Origin: DASSJT01 sp963715025
GTDB taxonomy: Bacteria > Actinomycetota > Actinomycetes > Actinomycetales > Dermatophilaceae
DNA length: 64,000 nucleotides
Reading direction: 5' to 3'
NCBI GenBank assembly: GCA_963715025.1
Contig: CAVQQQ010000002.1
Span: 930,001 to 994,000 of the forward strand
The position numbers and the translations under genes were made by a program. Positions 41,272 through 54,487 of this stretch are shown here, one piece after another (positions within the stretch are counted from its first letter, which is position 1; each line of letters starts with the position of its first letter). The notes below the pieces were generated by a model. The model saw only the letters and a list, made by a program, of their open reading frames with translations. It had not been told where the DNA came from and did not search any database.

Positions 41272-42903
41272 ATGGACGGCCAGCGAGACCTCACCCCACT
41301 CCCGCCACTGGGCGTGGGCCGCCCGCGCAGTGGGCCAGTGCGCGAGCGGCGGCCGGTCTATGTGGATCTCCTCCCGCCGTGCAACGCCGGGTGCCCAGCC
41401 GGGGAGAACATCCAGGCCTGGCTGGCGCTGATCAAGGAGGGTGATGCCGAGGCGGCCTGGCGGCAGCTGACCCGGGACAACCCGTTCCCAGCCATCCACG
41501 GGCGGGTCTGCTACCACCCGTGCGAAACCGTCTGCAACCGGCGCGAACTCGACGAGGCGGTGTCGATCCATGCTGTGGAGCGCTTCCTCGGTGACGAGGC
41601 GATCGCACAGGGCTGGGCGTTCGAGCGCCCCGAGCGGCGCAGCGGGCAGCGCGTCCTGATTGTCGGCTCCGGGCCGAGCGGGCTCTCCGCGGCCTACCAC
41701 CTTGCGGTGCGGGGACACGAGGTCGTCGTTCGCGACAGCGGCCCGAAGCCGGGAGGGATGATGCGCTACGGCATCCCGGCGTACCGGCTCCCGCGCGACG
41801 TTCTCGACGCGGAGATCGCGCGGCTCGTGGGACTGGGCGTCACCTTCGAACAGGACCACCGGGTCACGGACCTCGCGGCCGAGATGGCCGACGGCGGCTT
41901 CGGCGCGGTCTTCGTGGCTGTCGGCGCCCACTTGTCCAAACGCATCGACATCCCCAACCAGGACGCCAGCCGGGTGCTCGATGCGGTGTCGTTCCTGCGC
42001 GGGGTCGAGACCGGCGAGCAGGAACCGCTCGCGGGCCGCGTGGCGGTCTACGGGGGAGGCAACACGGCCATGGATGCCGCGCGGGTGGCGCGCCGCATCG
42101 GTGCCGACGACACGATCATCGTCTACCGGCGCACGCGCGAGCAGATGCCGGCACACGAGGAAGAGGCGGCCGACGCCGAGGACGAGGGCATTCGGATCAA
42201 CTGGCTGCGCACGATCACCTCGCTCGACGAGGGCGACCTCACGGTCGAGGTGCAGGAACTGGACGACAGCGGGCGACCCCACGCCACGGGACGGTTCGAG
42301 ACCCTGGCCGCGGACACGGTGATCCTGGCGCTCGGCCAGGAGAGCGACACGGGGTTCCTGCGGACCGTTCCCGGTGTCGAGTTCGACGGCGACACGGTGA
42401 TGGTGTCGCCGGCGACGCTCATGACCGGCGCGCCCGGCGTGTTCGCCGGCGGCGACGCGGTGCCGAGCGAGCGCACCGTGACGGTCGGGGTGGGACACGG
42501 CAAACGGGCAGCTCGCAGCATCGACGCTTATCTGGCGCAGACGACGTCAGAACGGCCGCCCAAGCACGAGCTCGCCACCTTCGACCTGCTCAACCCCTGG
42601 TATTTCGGCGATCACAGCCGGCGGACCCAGGTGGAGCTGGACCCCCGCGCCCGGGTCGTGGCCTTCGATGAGGTGGTCGCGGGCCTGGGCGCCCAAGAGG
42701 CGCGGTTCGAGGCGGCCCGCTGCCTTTCGTGCGGCAACTGCTTCGAGTGCGACGGCTGCCTCGGGGCGTGCCCGGAGGACTCGGTGATCAGCCTGGGGAA
42801 GGGCCATCGGTACCGCTTCGACTATGACACGTGCACCGGATGCGGGTCGTGCTACCGGCAGTGCCCGGTGCACGCCATCGAGATGGTCCCAGAGGAGGGC
42901 TGA
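41272..42903 (+). CDS. GltD-like NAD(P)H:ferredoxin-type oxidoreductase with two C-terminal [4Fe-4S] clusters
   Basis: The 543-residue protein resembles the small subunit of glutamate synthase but has added clusters. In order: an N-terminal cysteine domain (CNAGCPAGENIQAWL..CYHPCETVCNR), an FAD site (VLIVGSGPSGLSAAYHLA), an NAD(P)H site (VAVYGGGNTAMDAARVARR), the second FAD contact (GVFAGGDAV) and a bacterial ferredoxin domain with CLSCGNCFECDGCLGACP and CTGCGSCYRQCP (about 480-535). It has no GltB partner here and lies one base upstream of a pyruvate:ferredoxin oxidoreductase gene. It therefore probably moves electrons between ferredoxin and NAD(P)H, which is inference from context. Confidence 0.92.
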   Translation: MDGQRDLTPLPPLGVGRPRSGPVRERRPVYVDLLPPCNAGCPAGENIQAWLALIKEGDAEAAWRQLTRDNPFPAIHGRVCYHPCETVCNRRELDEAVSIHAVERFLGDEAIAQGWAFERPERRSGQRVLIVGSGPSGLSAAYHLAVRGHEVVVRDSGPKPGGMMRYGIPAYRLPRDVLDAEIARLVGLGVTFEQDHRVTDLAAEMADGGFGAVFVAVGAHLSKRIDIPNQDASRVLDAVSFLRGVETGEQEPLAGRVAVYGGGNTAMDAARVARRIGADDTIIVYRRTREQMPAHEEEAADAEDEGIRINWLRTITSLDEGDLTVEVQELDDSGRPHATGRFETLAADTVILALGQESDTGFLRTVPGVEFDGDTVMVSPATLMTGAPGVFAGGDAVPSERTVTVGVGHGKRAARSIDAYLAQTTSERPPKHELATFDLLNPWYFGDHSRRTQVELDPRARVVAFDEVVAGLGAQEARFEAARCLSCGNCFECDGCLGACPEDSVISLGKGHRYRFDYDTCTGCGSCYRQCPVHAIEMVPEEG

Positions 42904-42904
42904 G

Positions 42905-46473
<3,569 letters not shown>

Positions 46474-46474
<1 letters not shown>

Positions 46475-47487
46475 TGGACCTGCACACCACCTACCTGGGG
46501 CTCAGGCTGGACAACCCGCTCGTGGCGTCCGCCTCACCGCTTTCGGCCACGGTCGAGGGAGTGAGGCAGCTCGCCGACGCCGGGGTCGGTGCGGTCGTCC
46601 TCCCCTCGCTCTTCGAGGAGCAGCTGCGCGGCGAGGACCTGCGCGATCTCGTCCTCATGGAGGCGCACGAGGAGGCCTTCGGCGAGGCCCTGTCGTACTT
46701 CCCCTCGGCTCCAGTGGAAGCACCGGGCGGGGCAGGCCGCTACCTCAACCTCGTGGCCCGCGCCGTAGACGCGGTCAACGTCCCGGTGATCGCCAGCCTC
46801 AATGCCGCCACCCTCGGGTCCTGGGTGGAGTTCGCACGGCTGATCGAAGACGCCGGTGCTGCGGCACTCGAACTCAACATCTACGGCGTGGCGGGCGACC
46901 TCCACACGTCCGGGCGCGACGTCGAGGACCAGTGCATCGAGATCGTCGAGCAGGTCGTCGATGAGGTCGGCATCCCGGTCGCGGTCAAACTGGGTCCGCA
47001 CTACAGCGCCTTCGGCAGCCTGGCCGTTCGGCTCGCGGGAGCAGGAGCCAGTGGCCTCGTCCTGTTCAACCGGTTCCTCCAGCCGGACATCGACATCGAG
47101 CGGATCGCCCCGGCGCCCGGCTTTGCCCTGTCAGCGCGCGAGGAAGGGAAGCTCCCGCGCACCTGGATCTCGCTCCTGCACGGACGTCTGGCCCTGTCCC
47201 TTGCGGGCACGACCGGCGTGGACCGGTCGGACGACGTCGTGAAGTACCTCCTGGCCGGGGCTGATGTCGTGATGACCGCGTCCGCCCTGCTGCGCCATGG
47301 CGTCGACCATGCCGGGGTGCTCCTCGACGGCCTGCGCAGCTGGATGGTGCGCAAGGACGTCGGGTTGCTGGATGAGTTCCGCGGCAGGCTCGCGGTGCCT
47401 GCGGGTGGCGACCGGGCGGCATACGAGCGAGCCGGCTACGTCGCGGCCATCGAACAGGCCCGGGTCGACTATGCGCCGCACGTCTGA
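46474..47487 (+). CDS. Dihydroorotate dehydrogenase-like FMN protein
   Basis: The 337-residue TIM-barrel protein resembles class 1 dihydroorotate/dihydropyrimidine dehydrogenases: YLGLRLDNPLVASASPLSATVEGVRQLADAG at the N-terminus, VIASLNAATLGSWVEFAR, LELNIYG, VAVKLGPHYSAFGSLAVRLAGAGASGLVLFNRF and the FMN phosphate region KYLLAGADVVMTASALLRHG. The active-site cysteine or serine loop of true PyrD is not recognisable. The ATG shares one base with the nifJ stop (TGATG). This trio (GltD-like, nifJ, PyrD-like) suggests an electron-transfer partner for the ferredoxin system and not pyrimidine synthesis; this is inference. Confidence 0.88.
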
Positions 47488-47523
47488 GCCGCGCCCGGGC
47501 TGGAAACGCGCACCGCTGCTGGA

Positions 47524-47569
47524 CGCGCCCCACCGCGAGCTCGGCAACGCCTCACGCAAAGTGGGCGCG
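47524..47569. terminator. Possible terminator between the redox cluster and the FHA gene
   Basis: CGCGCCCCAC (47524-47533) can pair with GTGGGCGCG (47561-47569) with one bulged C and a 27-nt interior. The gap lies between convergent genes. The structure is weak. Confidence 0.3.
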
Positions 47570-47571
47570 CC

Positions 47572-48396
47572 TCAGGCGAGCTGGGCCACCTCCTCGTGCG
47601 TCGCTCTGCGGATCACCACGCGGGTCCAGGCGCCGACGTACAGGCGGTCGTCGTCGCCGAGCTCGGTCTTCGGACCGACGGGGATTGCCTTGTCCGGCAA
47701 CGGTCCTGATGCTGGCCCCACATAGGTTCCATTGGACGAGGCGAGGTCCTCCACGAACCAGCGCGTGCCGTCGGTGGTCAATTGCGCGTGCCTGCGACTG
47801 ACGCCGGGATCGCTGGACAGGTCGATCTCGGGATGGGTGTTCCTGCTCACCGACACCCGGCCCAGCAGAACGCTCGTGCTACGCAACGGGATCAGCCGCG
47901 GCAGTCCGGGCGACGGGCAGGGATCCTCGACCTCTTGCGAGGCATACCAGTCCGGGTCAACCCAGGCCTCGGCTACCCAGTCGGCCGCCAGGGGTGGGCC
48001 GAGTGGCGCAGACACGTCGGGGGTGCTCGCGGCGGGCTCGCTCGGAACGGCTCCGGTCGTGAAGTCGTAGCCGCAGGCCTCGCAGAACAGTGCGCCGGCG
48101 GCATTCTCGGTCGAGCAGTTGGGGCAGGTGACCGACTCGCCTGTCGCGGGGACGCTCGACTCGGCTGGCGACGCCGGTGCGCCTGCCGGCGGCGGTCCGC
48201 CTGCCGACGCTGCCGCTGCGGCGGGTCTGGGCCCGACCGGCGTCGAGGCCGCCTCTTCTGCGGACGCCTCCGACGCCGGTGCCGGTGGCGCTGGGGTGAC
48301 CGCTGGCTCGCCCGCAGTTGCAGCGATGGGTGTGCCGCAGACGTCGCAGTAGTCGTCGGCGCTGGACGTGTGCCCGTTGGGGCAGACAGAGCTCAT
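47572..48396 (-). CDS. Zinc-ribbon and FHA-domain protein of the pknG operon
   Basis: The 274-residue product begins with a zinc ribbon (CPNGHTSSADDYCDVCG), followed by an alanine/proline linker, a second zinc ribbon (CPNCSTENAAGALFCEACG, about 90-110) and a C-terminal FHA domain (about 165-265) with LLGRVSVSRNTHPEIDLSSDPGVSRRHAQL and DLASSNGTYVG. The conserved arginine, serine-arginine-histidine and SNGT residues for phosphothreonine binding are present. It is the last gene of the operon and overlaps the vWA gene by 4 bp. It is a likely reader of PknG phosphorylation, but it does not show the ETTS motif of GarA/OdhI, so it is not that regulator. Confidence 0.9.
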   Translation of the reverse strand: MSSVCPNGHTSSADDYCDVCGTPIAATAGEPAVTPAPPAPASEASAEEAASTPVGPRPAAAAASAGGPPPAGAPASPAESSVPATGESVTCPNCSTENAAGALFCEACGYDFTTGAVPSEPAASTPDVSAPLGPPLAADWVAEAWVDPDWYASQEVEDPCPSPGLPRLIPLRSTSVLLGRVSVSRNTHPEIDLSSDPGVSRRHAQLTTDGTRWFVEDLASSNGTYVGPASGPLPDKAIPVGPKTELGDDDRLYVGAWTRVVIRRATHEEVAQLA

Positions 48397-49706
48397 CGAC
48401 GCACGCGGCTGGTCTTGGTCGACGCCGTGTCGAGTGACATCTCGTCGAGCTTCGACGCCGTCTTCTTGAGTCGCACGGTGCCGGCGTCGGCGTCGTCGAT
48501 GTCGACCACCTTCCGCAGGCGGGTCGTCATCTCCTCGTTACCCGCCTGGCTGGCGAGCTGCACCGCGCGGCCCAGCTTGGCTGTCGCCACGTCGTCCTGT
48601 CCGGACGCCTTCGCAGCGAGCCCGTCCTGGATCGCCTGAGCGAGCTCGGCCTGGCCCGTGTAGGCGGCGACAGCGGGATCGATGCGCGTGGTCAGCGCGT
48701 CGTCACTGGACCACCTGGCCTTGACCAGGCCCTGCGCCGCGGGCTCGGGGCCGACCGCGATCTGAACCCGGGCCGCGAGCTGCTCCTGGCCGACGCTCCG
48801 GGCGGGCAGCCGCACCGCGATGTGGTAGTCGCGGGTCTCGTCAGCCCAGGCACCCGTCGGGTAGGCGCCGGTCAGCGCATTGACCGGCGTGCGGCGCGAG
48901 GTCAGGTCCTCGAGGGTCGGGGAGACCTGTTTGACGAACAGCAGCTCAGCCCCCTGGGGCGCCCACACCCGCAGCTCCGCCGAGGCCACCCCGCGGGCCA
49001 TGGACGTGCGCATCATGGCGGCGAACTCCTCGGCCATCTCCTCTGGCGCCGGGATGATGTCGACGGTGCCGAGCAGGGCTGAGGCGATGGAGCGGACCTC
49101 GTCGACGCGCCACTGGTCGCCCACGCCGCGACAGTCGCACTGGAAGACCCCGACGCATGCCTGGATGGCCGCCTGGAGCGACGCCGCAGACTCGTGCTCG
49201 TTGACCCCGTCGGTGAGCAGGATCGCGTGCCGCTTCGTCGCCCATGGGACGCTCTCGAAGAGCTGCCGCGCCATGGTGAGCCACGTGCCCATGGCCGTGC
49301 CTCCCGTGGACTGGAGGGTCGAGAGGGCCCAGTGGGCCTCCCCCCGGGTCTGCGGCGACATGGGTGCGAGCGCACCCTGATACCCGTTCGGGTACACCAG
49401 CCGGGCCCTCTCGGTGCCCGCCACCACCGCGAACAAGGTTCCGTCGAGCATCTCCTCCAGCGCCGCACGGGCAGCCTCGACGGCGGAACCGACTCCTCGA
49501 GCGCCCATGGAGCCGGAGGTGTCGATGATGATGACCTCTGCCGCGCCCCCAGCCGCCATGGGCGCCGCACCGCTGTCCGCCACGCCGGCAGTCGCCGTGC
49601 CGCCAGAAGAAGCGCCAGCACTGGTGATGCGGACAATCGCATGGACATCAGTGCCACCGTCGGGGAGGAATTCGTTCTGGAACACCTCGGCAGTGAACTC
49701 AGCCAT
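48393..49706 (-). CDS. von Willebrand factor type A domain protein of the pknG operon
   Basis: The 437-residue protein has a vWA domain (about 55-235) with a complete MIDAS metal site: DTSGSMG, the threonine in STGGTAMGTWL and the aspartate in LLTDGVNEHE. Before it is a short beta region (FQNEFLPDGGTDVHAIVRI) and after it an immunoglobulin-like region and a helical C-terminus (ELAQAIQDGLAAKASGQDDVATAKLGRAVQLASQ). No signal peptide, so it acts in the cytoplasm. The ATG overlaps the phosphatase stop by 8 bp. The vWA-FHA-phosphatase-kinase combination recalls threonine-phosphorylation clusters in other bacteria; the exact role here is unknown. Confidence 0.92.
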   Translation of the reverse strand: MAEFTAEVFQNEFLPDGGTDVHAIVRITSAGASSGGTATAGVADSGAAPMAAGGAAEVIIIDTSGSMGARGVGSAVEAARAALEEMLDGTLFAVVAGTERARLVYPNGYQGALAPMSPQTRGEAHWALSTLQSTGGTAMGTWLTMARQLFESVPWATKRHAILLTDGVNEHESAASLQAAIQACVGVFQCDCRGVGDQWRVDEVRSIASALLGTVDIIPAPEEMAEEFAAMMRTSMARGVASAELRVWAPQGAELLFVKQVSPTLEDLTSRRTPVNALTGAYPTGAWADETRDYHIAVRLPARSVGQEQLAARVQIAVGPEPAAQGLVKARWSSDDALTTRIDPAVAAYTGQAELAQAIQDGLAAKASGQDDVATAKLGRAVQLASQAGNEEMTTRLRKVVDIDDADAGTVRLKKTASKLDEMSLDTASTKTSRVRR

Positions 49707-51054
49707 CGGTCTGGTCCCCCTTCTCCGGTGGGCTTGTCAAGGTCGCAGGTCGGTTCGCCTGCGCTGTGGTGTCACGGTTCGCGTCGGGCCTCGATCCTTG
49801 CCCAGGCAGCCGAGCGAGGGCAACCGTGATGTTGTCCTGCCCGCCCTGGTCGTTCGCGAATTCCACCAGTGCCTCGGCCAAGCGGGAGGGGTCCGCCTGG
49901 TCCATGCGCTGCAGGGTCCCCTGGACGAGCTCTCGCAGCGCCTCTGCCTCGGAGCAGTAGTTCCACAGGCCGTCGGAGCAGACCAGCAGCCAGCCCGGAC
50001 GACCCACGTCCTGCGTGGTTACTCGTGGCGTCAGATCGTCCGGCGCGTCCCGGCCCAGCCATCGCGTGATCGAATGCGCCTTCGGGCCGTCCTCGGCTTC
50101 CGCACGAGGGACACCCCGCGCCATCTCCTCGGCCGCGTATGAGTCGTCGTGACCCATCTGCACCGCAGCGTCGAGCTGGTCGTCGGGTAGCCAGTAGACG
50201 CGGCTGTCCCCGACCGTCCCCACGGCTGCTGACGCGTCCTCGATGACGGCGGCAGCGAACGTGGACGAAGGCGGGTTCGCCACCCCCTCGGGCACCACCT
50301 CGCAGACCGCCTGGTTGGCTGCCATGACGGCTGAATCGAGCGAGCGTCCCGCTGCTGCGGCCCACGCGTCCTGGGTGCCGACGCCCCGCGCAAAGGGTTG
50401 CTGCAAAGCCGCTCGGGCGGCTCTGGCCGCCACCAGAGAGGCGATGTGGGAGTCCGTGGTGTTGGACACGCCGTCGCACACGACCAGCACTGCCCGGGAA
50501 CCGGGGTCGGCTGCAGCATCGAGCGCCAGGGCGTCCTCGTTGCGGCTGTGGCGGCGGCCGATGTCGCACGCGCCCCCCACCCACGCGGACGGGCTCTCGG
50601 TAAAGTGGTCGCGCGGGTCCGCCGGTGGCGAGCCGCACTGGTCGCAATACCCGTCCACGATCTTTCCCAGGCCGCAGACGCGGCATACGTCATGGCCCCC
50701 AGTGCCGGCTCCCCCTCCAGCGGCCTGACCGGAAGGCTCGGCTTCGGCATAACTGGGAGCGCTCGGCACCACGGGACCGGTCCACCCGACGTCGAGGGGC
50801 GACTCGCGGCCTGGGGCAGCGGTCTGGGGAGTCGCCGCAGCCAGCGCGGGTTCGTCGGGGGCACCAGGCGGCGCGCCGGGCTGGGCGCCGCCGGGCTGGG
50901 CGCCGTCCTCGGAGGCGTTGGACTGGGAGCCGCTCGAGGTCGCGCCGGCCAGAACGGCGCCACACGCCTCGCAGAAGCTGGCGTCCGCATCCGCGGCCGC
51001 CCCGCACGATGGGCATGTCACCGCAGCGCCCGTGGCCTGGGGGCTGTCGCTCAC
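49699..51054 (-). CDS. PP2C-type serine/threonine phosphatase with zinc ribbons
   Basis: The 451-residue protein has an N-terminal zinc ribbon CPSCGAAADADASFCEACG, a long alanine/proline linker, a second ribbon CRVCGLGKIVDGYCDQCG (about 130-147) and a PP2C domain (about 165-425). Metal and phosphate residues are in place: HSRNEDALAL, VVCDGVSNT, GTVGDSRVYWL, LLVCSDGLWNYC and GQDNITVAL. The second ribbon is very similar to the N-terminal motif of the kinase encoded next to it. GTG at 51054 overlaps the pknG stop (GTGA). It presumably reverses PknG phosphorylation, forming a kinase/phosphatase pair; this is inference from position and shared motif. Confidence 0.93.
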   Translation of the reverse strand: MSDSPQATGAAVTCPSCGAAADADASFCEACGAVLAGATSSGSQSNASEDGAQPGGAQPGAPPGAPDEPALAAATPQTAAPGRESPLDVGWTGPVVPSAPSYAEAEPSGQAAGGGAGTGGHDVCRVCGLGKIVDGYCDQCGSPPADPRDHFTESPSAWVGGACDIGRRHSRNEDALALDAAADPGSRAVLVVCDGVSNTTDSHIASLVAARAARAALQQPFARGVGTQDAWAAAAGRSLDSAVMAANQAVCEVVPEGVANPPSSTFAAAVIEDASAAVGTVGDSRVYWLPDDQLDAAVQMGHDDSYAAEEMARGVPRAEAEDGPKAHSITRWLGRDAPDDLTPRVTTQDVGRPGWLLVCSDGLWNYCSEAEALRELVQGTLQRMDQADPSRLAEALVEFANDQGGQDNITVALARLPGQGSRPDANRDTTAQANRPATLTSPPEKGDQTDG

Positions 51055-53306
51055 CACAGGCTCCACGGCCGCACGGCATTCGCCTCGTCGACGAGCGGGA
51101 TGCGCTCGGCGCGGCCAGGTGTGGAGCGGGCCAGCTCCCGCAGCGCACGCTCCAGCCCCCGCCGCAGCTCCGGGTCGGTCGCAGGCTGTTCGCCGATCCT
51201 GATGCCCGGGCTCGGCCCTCGCTGCCGCACCGCGTCCAGCGCCTCGCGGTAGATCTGGGTGGTCACCTCGGCTTTGCGGCGCGGGGTCAGGGACGTGTCC
51301 TCGAGCGTGCGCATGGCCTCGGCGAGGTCGGGCAGACCGCGGTTGGCCCGCGTCAGCAGCTCGGCCAGCGCGCCGCGCGCGACCCGGAAGGAGCTCGACT
51401 GCGGCGGCACGAGCCGGTAAGCCGCCACGGCGCCCTCGACGTCGTTACGAGCCGCCCGGATGCGGGCCAGCCCGAACGCCGCCATCGGCACGTACATGGC
51501 ATCGGTGCGGGCGCACGCCACGTACAGGCCCTCCGCCACCGCGTCGTCGCCGGCCCTCTCACAGGCGTGCGCGAGCGCGAGCTTCGGGGCCAGCTCGCCC
51601 GGGACCTGTCCGTAGACCGCGTTGAACGACGCCTGGGCGCCCCTGCTGTCCCCCCGCTCAAGAGCAGCCAGGCCCTGGATCCAGACCGCCCGCCATTCCC
51701 ATGGGTCCGCCGCGAGCAGCTGGAGGGCGGTGTCATCGGCAACCGCCCGCTGCCCGGCTTCGAGCGCGGTACGCGCCCGCTCGAGCAGCACCTCCGTCGT
51801 CTCGGCGGGCGCCTTTCCGAGTGCGACCAGTCGCTGCGCAGGGCTGCCGGTAACCGTCTGGAGCCAGCCCGACTGGGAGTCGTGCGGGTCCCGCCGCAGG
51901 GCGGGCAGGTTGCGCCAGTCGTCCGGCTTGTCGCCGGGCGTGGGGGCATCGAAGAGCAGGGAAGAGATCGTGGTCGTCGCCGCCCCCTCGCCATGGTCCA
52001 TGGCCACGACCTCGCGCAGCACACCGATCATCTGCGAGCGCAGCTCATCGGCCGACGCGAACCGGTCGTCCCGGTTTGGGGCACAGGCCTTGGCCACCAG
52101 CCGGTAGAACGAGTCGTACTTCCGGAAGACGGGGCTCGAGTCCTGGGCCGGCAGGGTGCTCAGGTAGGTCGACTGGTAGCCGCGGAACTCCATGGTCAGC
52201 ACGACCAGCGTGCGCCCGATCGTGTAGATGTCGGATGCCACCGACGTGCCCAGCTGGGCCACTTCCGGCGCCTGGTAGCCCACCGTCCCGAAGATGGCCG
52301 ACTGCTCGTCGTCCGTGCGGCGCACTCCGCCGAGGTCGATCAGCTTGACCTCGTCGCCCACTTGGATGACGTTGTCCGGCTTGAAGTCGCAGAAGGCAAG
52401 ACCGAGGTCGTGGAGGTACTGGAAGGCGGGCAGGATCTCGAGGATGTAGGCGAGCGCCTGGTCGACCGGCAGCGGGTCATAGTGGCCGGCGGCCTTCATC
52501 CGCTGCTTGAGGAGCGACTTCAGCGAGGTGCCGCCGACGTACTGCATGACGATGTAGCCGGCGTCCTCGTGGGTCACGAAGTTGTAGATCTCGACGATGT
52601 TCGGATGTGAGACCTGGGCCAGGAAGCGCCGCTCGGCGATCGCGGCAGCGAGGGCGTCGGGGTCGGCGGAGTTCAGCAGACCCTTGAGGACCACCCAGCG
52701 GTCGGAGACGTTCTTGTCGCGCGCCAGGTAGATCCACCCGAGCCCACCATGTGCGAGGCAGCCTGCGACTTCGTACTGCCCTGCGACCAGTTCGCCGGGC
52801 TTCAGCTTCGGCTCGAAGGAGAAGGGATGGCGGCACTGGGGGCAGAAGCCCGAGGTGCGTCCCGGCTTTCCGTCTCGGCCTCGCCCCACCGGCTCGCCGC
52901 ACTGGGGGCAGAATCGTTTGCTCTCGGGAACCGAGGGCTCCTCTAGGAGGGCCTTCTCGGCGTCGATCTCGGGGGCCGGCTTAACGGTGGTGATGCCGCC
53001 ACCCAGCCGGGCGCTTCGCAGTCGCTGTGAGCCGCCCGTGCGTCGGGTGACGACACTCCCCCCGGCCCTCGCCCTCCCGGAGCCCAGGCTCGTCGCGGCC
53101 AGCCTGCTCGAGGAGGTCGAGCGGCTCGACGGCTCGGCGGCGACGCCCGCGGGCGCTGCGGCTCCTACGGCTGCCGTGGCCGCCGACGCCTCGGCAGAGA
53201 CTCCGGCAAAGGCTTCGGATGCGGTCCCGCCTGGCGGCATCCCGCACACGTCGCAGTAGCCGTCGACGATGGTCCCGGTGCAGCCGGGCTGGGCGCAGGC
53301 GGTCAT
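51051..53306 (-). CDS. pknG: Serine/threonine protein kinase PknG
   Basis: The 751-residue kinase has the PknG build. In order: an N-terminal zinc ribbon (CTGTIVDGYCDVCG); a disordered linker; a rubredoxin-like pair CPQCGEPVGR and CPQCRHPF (about 132-160); a kinase domain (about 170-440) with CLAHGGLGWIYLARD, the lysine in WVVLKGLL, CDFKPDNV and LIDLGGVRR in place of HRD/DFG; and a C-terminal TPR region (about 480-720). CDFKPDN and DLG in place of HRD and DFG are normal for PknG. In Corynebacterium and Mycobacterium PknG phosphorylates OdhI/GarA to adjust 2-oxoglutarate use to amino acid supply sensed by GlnH/GlnX, and those genes lie just upstream here. Confidence 0.95.
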   Translation of the reverse strand: MTACAQPGCTGTIVDGYCDVCGMPPGGTASEAFAGVSAEASAATAAVGAAAPAGVAAEPSSRSTSSSRLAATSLGSGRARAGGSVVTRRTGGSQRLRSARLGGGITTVKPAPEIDAEKALLEEPSVPESKRFCPQCGEPVGRGRDGKPGRTSGFCPQCRHPFSFEPKLKPGELVAGQYEVAGCLAHGGLGWIYLARDKNVSDRWVVLKGLLNSADPDALAAAIAERRFLAQVSHPNIVEIYNFVTHEDAGYIVMQYVGGTSLKSLLKQRMKAAGHYDPLPVDQALAYILEILPAFQYLHDLGLAFCDFKPDNVIQVGDEVKLIDLGGVRRTDDEQSAIFGTVGYQAPEVAQLGTSVASDIYTIGRTLVVLTMEFRGYQSTYLSTLPAQDSSPVFRKYDSFYRLVAKACAPNRDDRFASADELRSQMIGVLREVVAMDHGEGAATTTISSLLFDAPTPGDKPDDWRNLPALRRDPHDSQSGWLQTVTGSPAQRLVALGKAPAETTEVLLERARTALEAGQRAVADDTALQLLAADPWEWRAVWIQGLAALERGDSRGAQASFNAVYGQVPGELAPKLALAHACERAGDDAVAEGLYVACARTDAMYVPMAAFGLARIRAARNDVEGAVAAYRLVPPQSSSFRVARGALAELLTRANRGLPDLAEAMRTLEDTSLTPRRKAEVTTQIYREALDAVRQRGPSPGIRIGEQPATDPELRRGLERALRELARSTPGRAERIPLVDEANAVRPWSLW

Positions 53307-54487
53307 GGGCGTGCCTTTCGACGGCTCATCGTGTCGACATAGGACCGGTAGGCGGCCACGAGCGCGCGAGCCCGGTCGATGGGAACCGGCTGCTGCTCGA
53401 GGGTTTCGGCCACCCGGTCGCGGAGGTCGGCGAGGTCGCTGGCAGCCGGTCCGGACAAGTCCAGCCCGGCGGCCATGGCGCCGACGGCGCCGGCCAGACC
53501 GGCGACCTCGTCGCGCTCGGCGAGCGCACCGGCATACGCCTGGTGGGCGAGGTCCAAGGCCTTGGCGACGCGGTCCAGACGCTGGCGGTATGCCGTGAGC
53601 TCGGCTCCCGCCTGAGGCACCGGTCCCAGCCGGCGCACGTCCGGGATGGCCAGGCGCGGGGCGGGGGTGACCGCTCGGACGCAGGCCTGCTCCAGGGCCC
53701 GGATGGCCTCGGCCCGGGCCTCCAGCTCGGCTGCGTGTCGCTCGGTGCTGGCCCGGTCCCTGGCGGACTCGGCGCGCTCTGCCGCGGCGACGATGAGGTC
53801 GCGCTCCAGGACCGCAGCGTCGACCTCGACGGGCCCGATCAGGCCGCCTACGTCGGCTCCCCGCGTGGCCCGCTCCACGAGGTCGCCGAGGCGCCGGTCG
53901 AGGCGGGCGAGCCGGTCGCCGGCGGTGTCGCGGCGTTCGCCGGCGGGAACCAGAGGCAGCTGGTCGCGGACCCGCTCCAGGGTGGCGCGGGCAAGGACGA
54001 TGCGCTGGCTCGACTCGAGCGCGCCGGGCGCGAGGGAGACGCGGGCCTGGAGCGTGCGGGTCAGCGAGTCCAGGAGCCGGCAGGCCTCGGGCAGGCTGAC
54101 CGCCAGAGAGCCCGTGGAGGGCAGCGAGAGCGCGTTCACCGTGGTGGAGTCGAGCCGGCCATGGATCAGGGTGGAGAGTCGCTCCGCCTCCTCAGGCCCG
54201 ACGCGCCCGCCGTCGAACGTGGTCTCCAGGAGGACCAGGCGGTCGTTGGCCGCCTTCCAGAAGGTCAGGGCGACGGTGAGGTCGGACGTGACCGAGGACT
54301 GCTCGGCCGCGTTCAGCTTCAGCGCCGCGGCGTCAACGGCGTCGAGGTCGGCCCTTCGCTGCCCGACCCACTCCCGCATGGCCCGAAGGTAGGTCTGCGC
54401 CTCCCCCACGGTCAGCGGCACGCCGAGGGACCCCGGGGCGGGGGGTGCGGCCACGCCTGCGGTCAGGCTCGTCTCGGCCGCCATCAT
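53303..54487 (-). CDS. Coiled-coil protein between glnH and pknG
   Basis: I do not recognise a named domain. The 394-residue, alanine-, leucine- and arginine-rich product has no signal peptide or membrane helix and long helices predicted throughout (for example LRAMREWVGQRRADLDAVDAAALKLNAAEQ, RLARLDRRLGDLVERATRG and AERAESARDRASTERHAAELEARAEAIRALEQA). It likely forms coiled coils. It overlaps glnH and pknG by 4 bp on each side (ATGA), so it is produced in step with both. A scaffold linking the membrane sensor to the kinase is a reasonable guess. Confidence 0.82.
   Translation of the reverse strand: MMAAETSLTAGVAAPPAPGSLGVPLTVGEAQTYLRAMREWVGQRRADLDAVDAAALKLNAAEQSSVTSDLTVALTFWKAANDRLVLLETTFDGGRVGPEEAERLSTLIHGRLDSTTVNALSLPSTGSLAVSLPEACRLLDSLTRTLQARVSLAPGALESSQRIVLARATLERVRDQLPLVPAGERRDTAGDRLARLDRRLGDLVERATRGADVGGLIGPVEVDAAVLERDLIVAAAERAESARDRASTERHAAELEARAEAIRALEQACVRAVTPAPRLAIPDVRRLGPVPQAGAELTAYRQRLDRVAKALDLAHQAYAGALAERDEVAGLAGAVGAMAAGLDLSGPAASDLADLRDRVAETLEQQPVPIDRARALVAAYRSYVDTMSRRKARP

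Noticed and set aside
47572..48396. GarA/OdhI, the known PknG substrate
   Set aside because: It has an FHA domain but no N-terminal ETTS phosphorylation motif and carries two zinc ribbons instead, so it is a different FHA protein.
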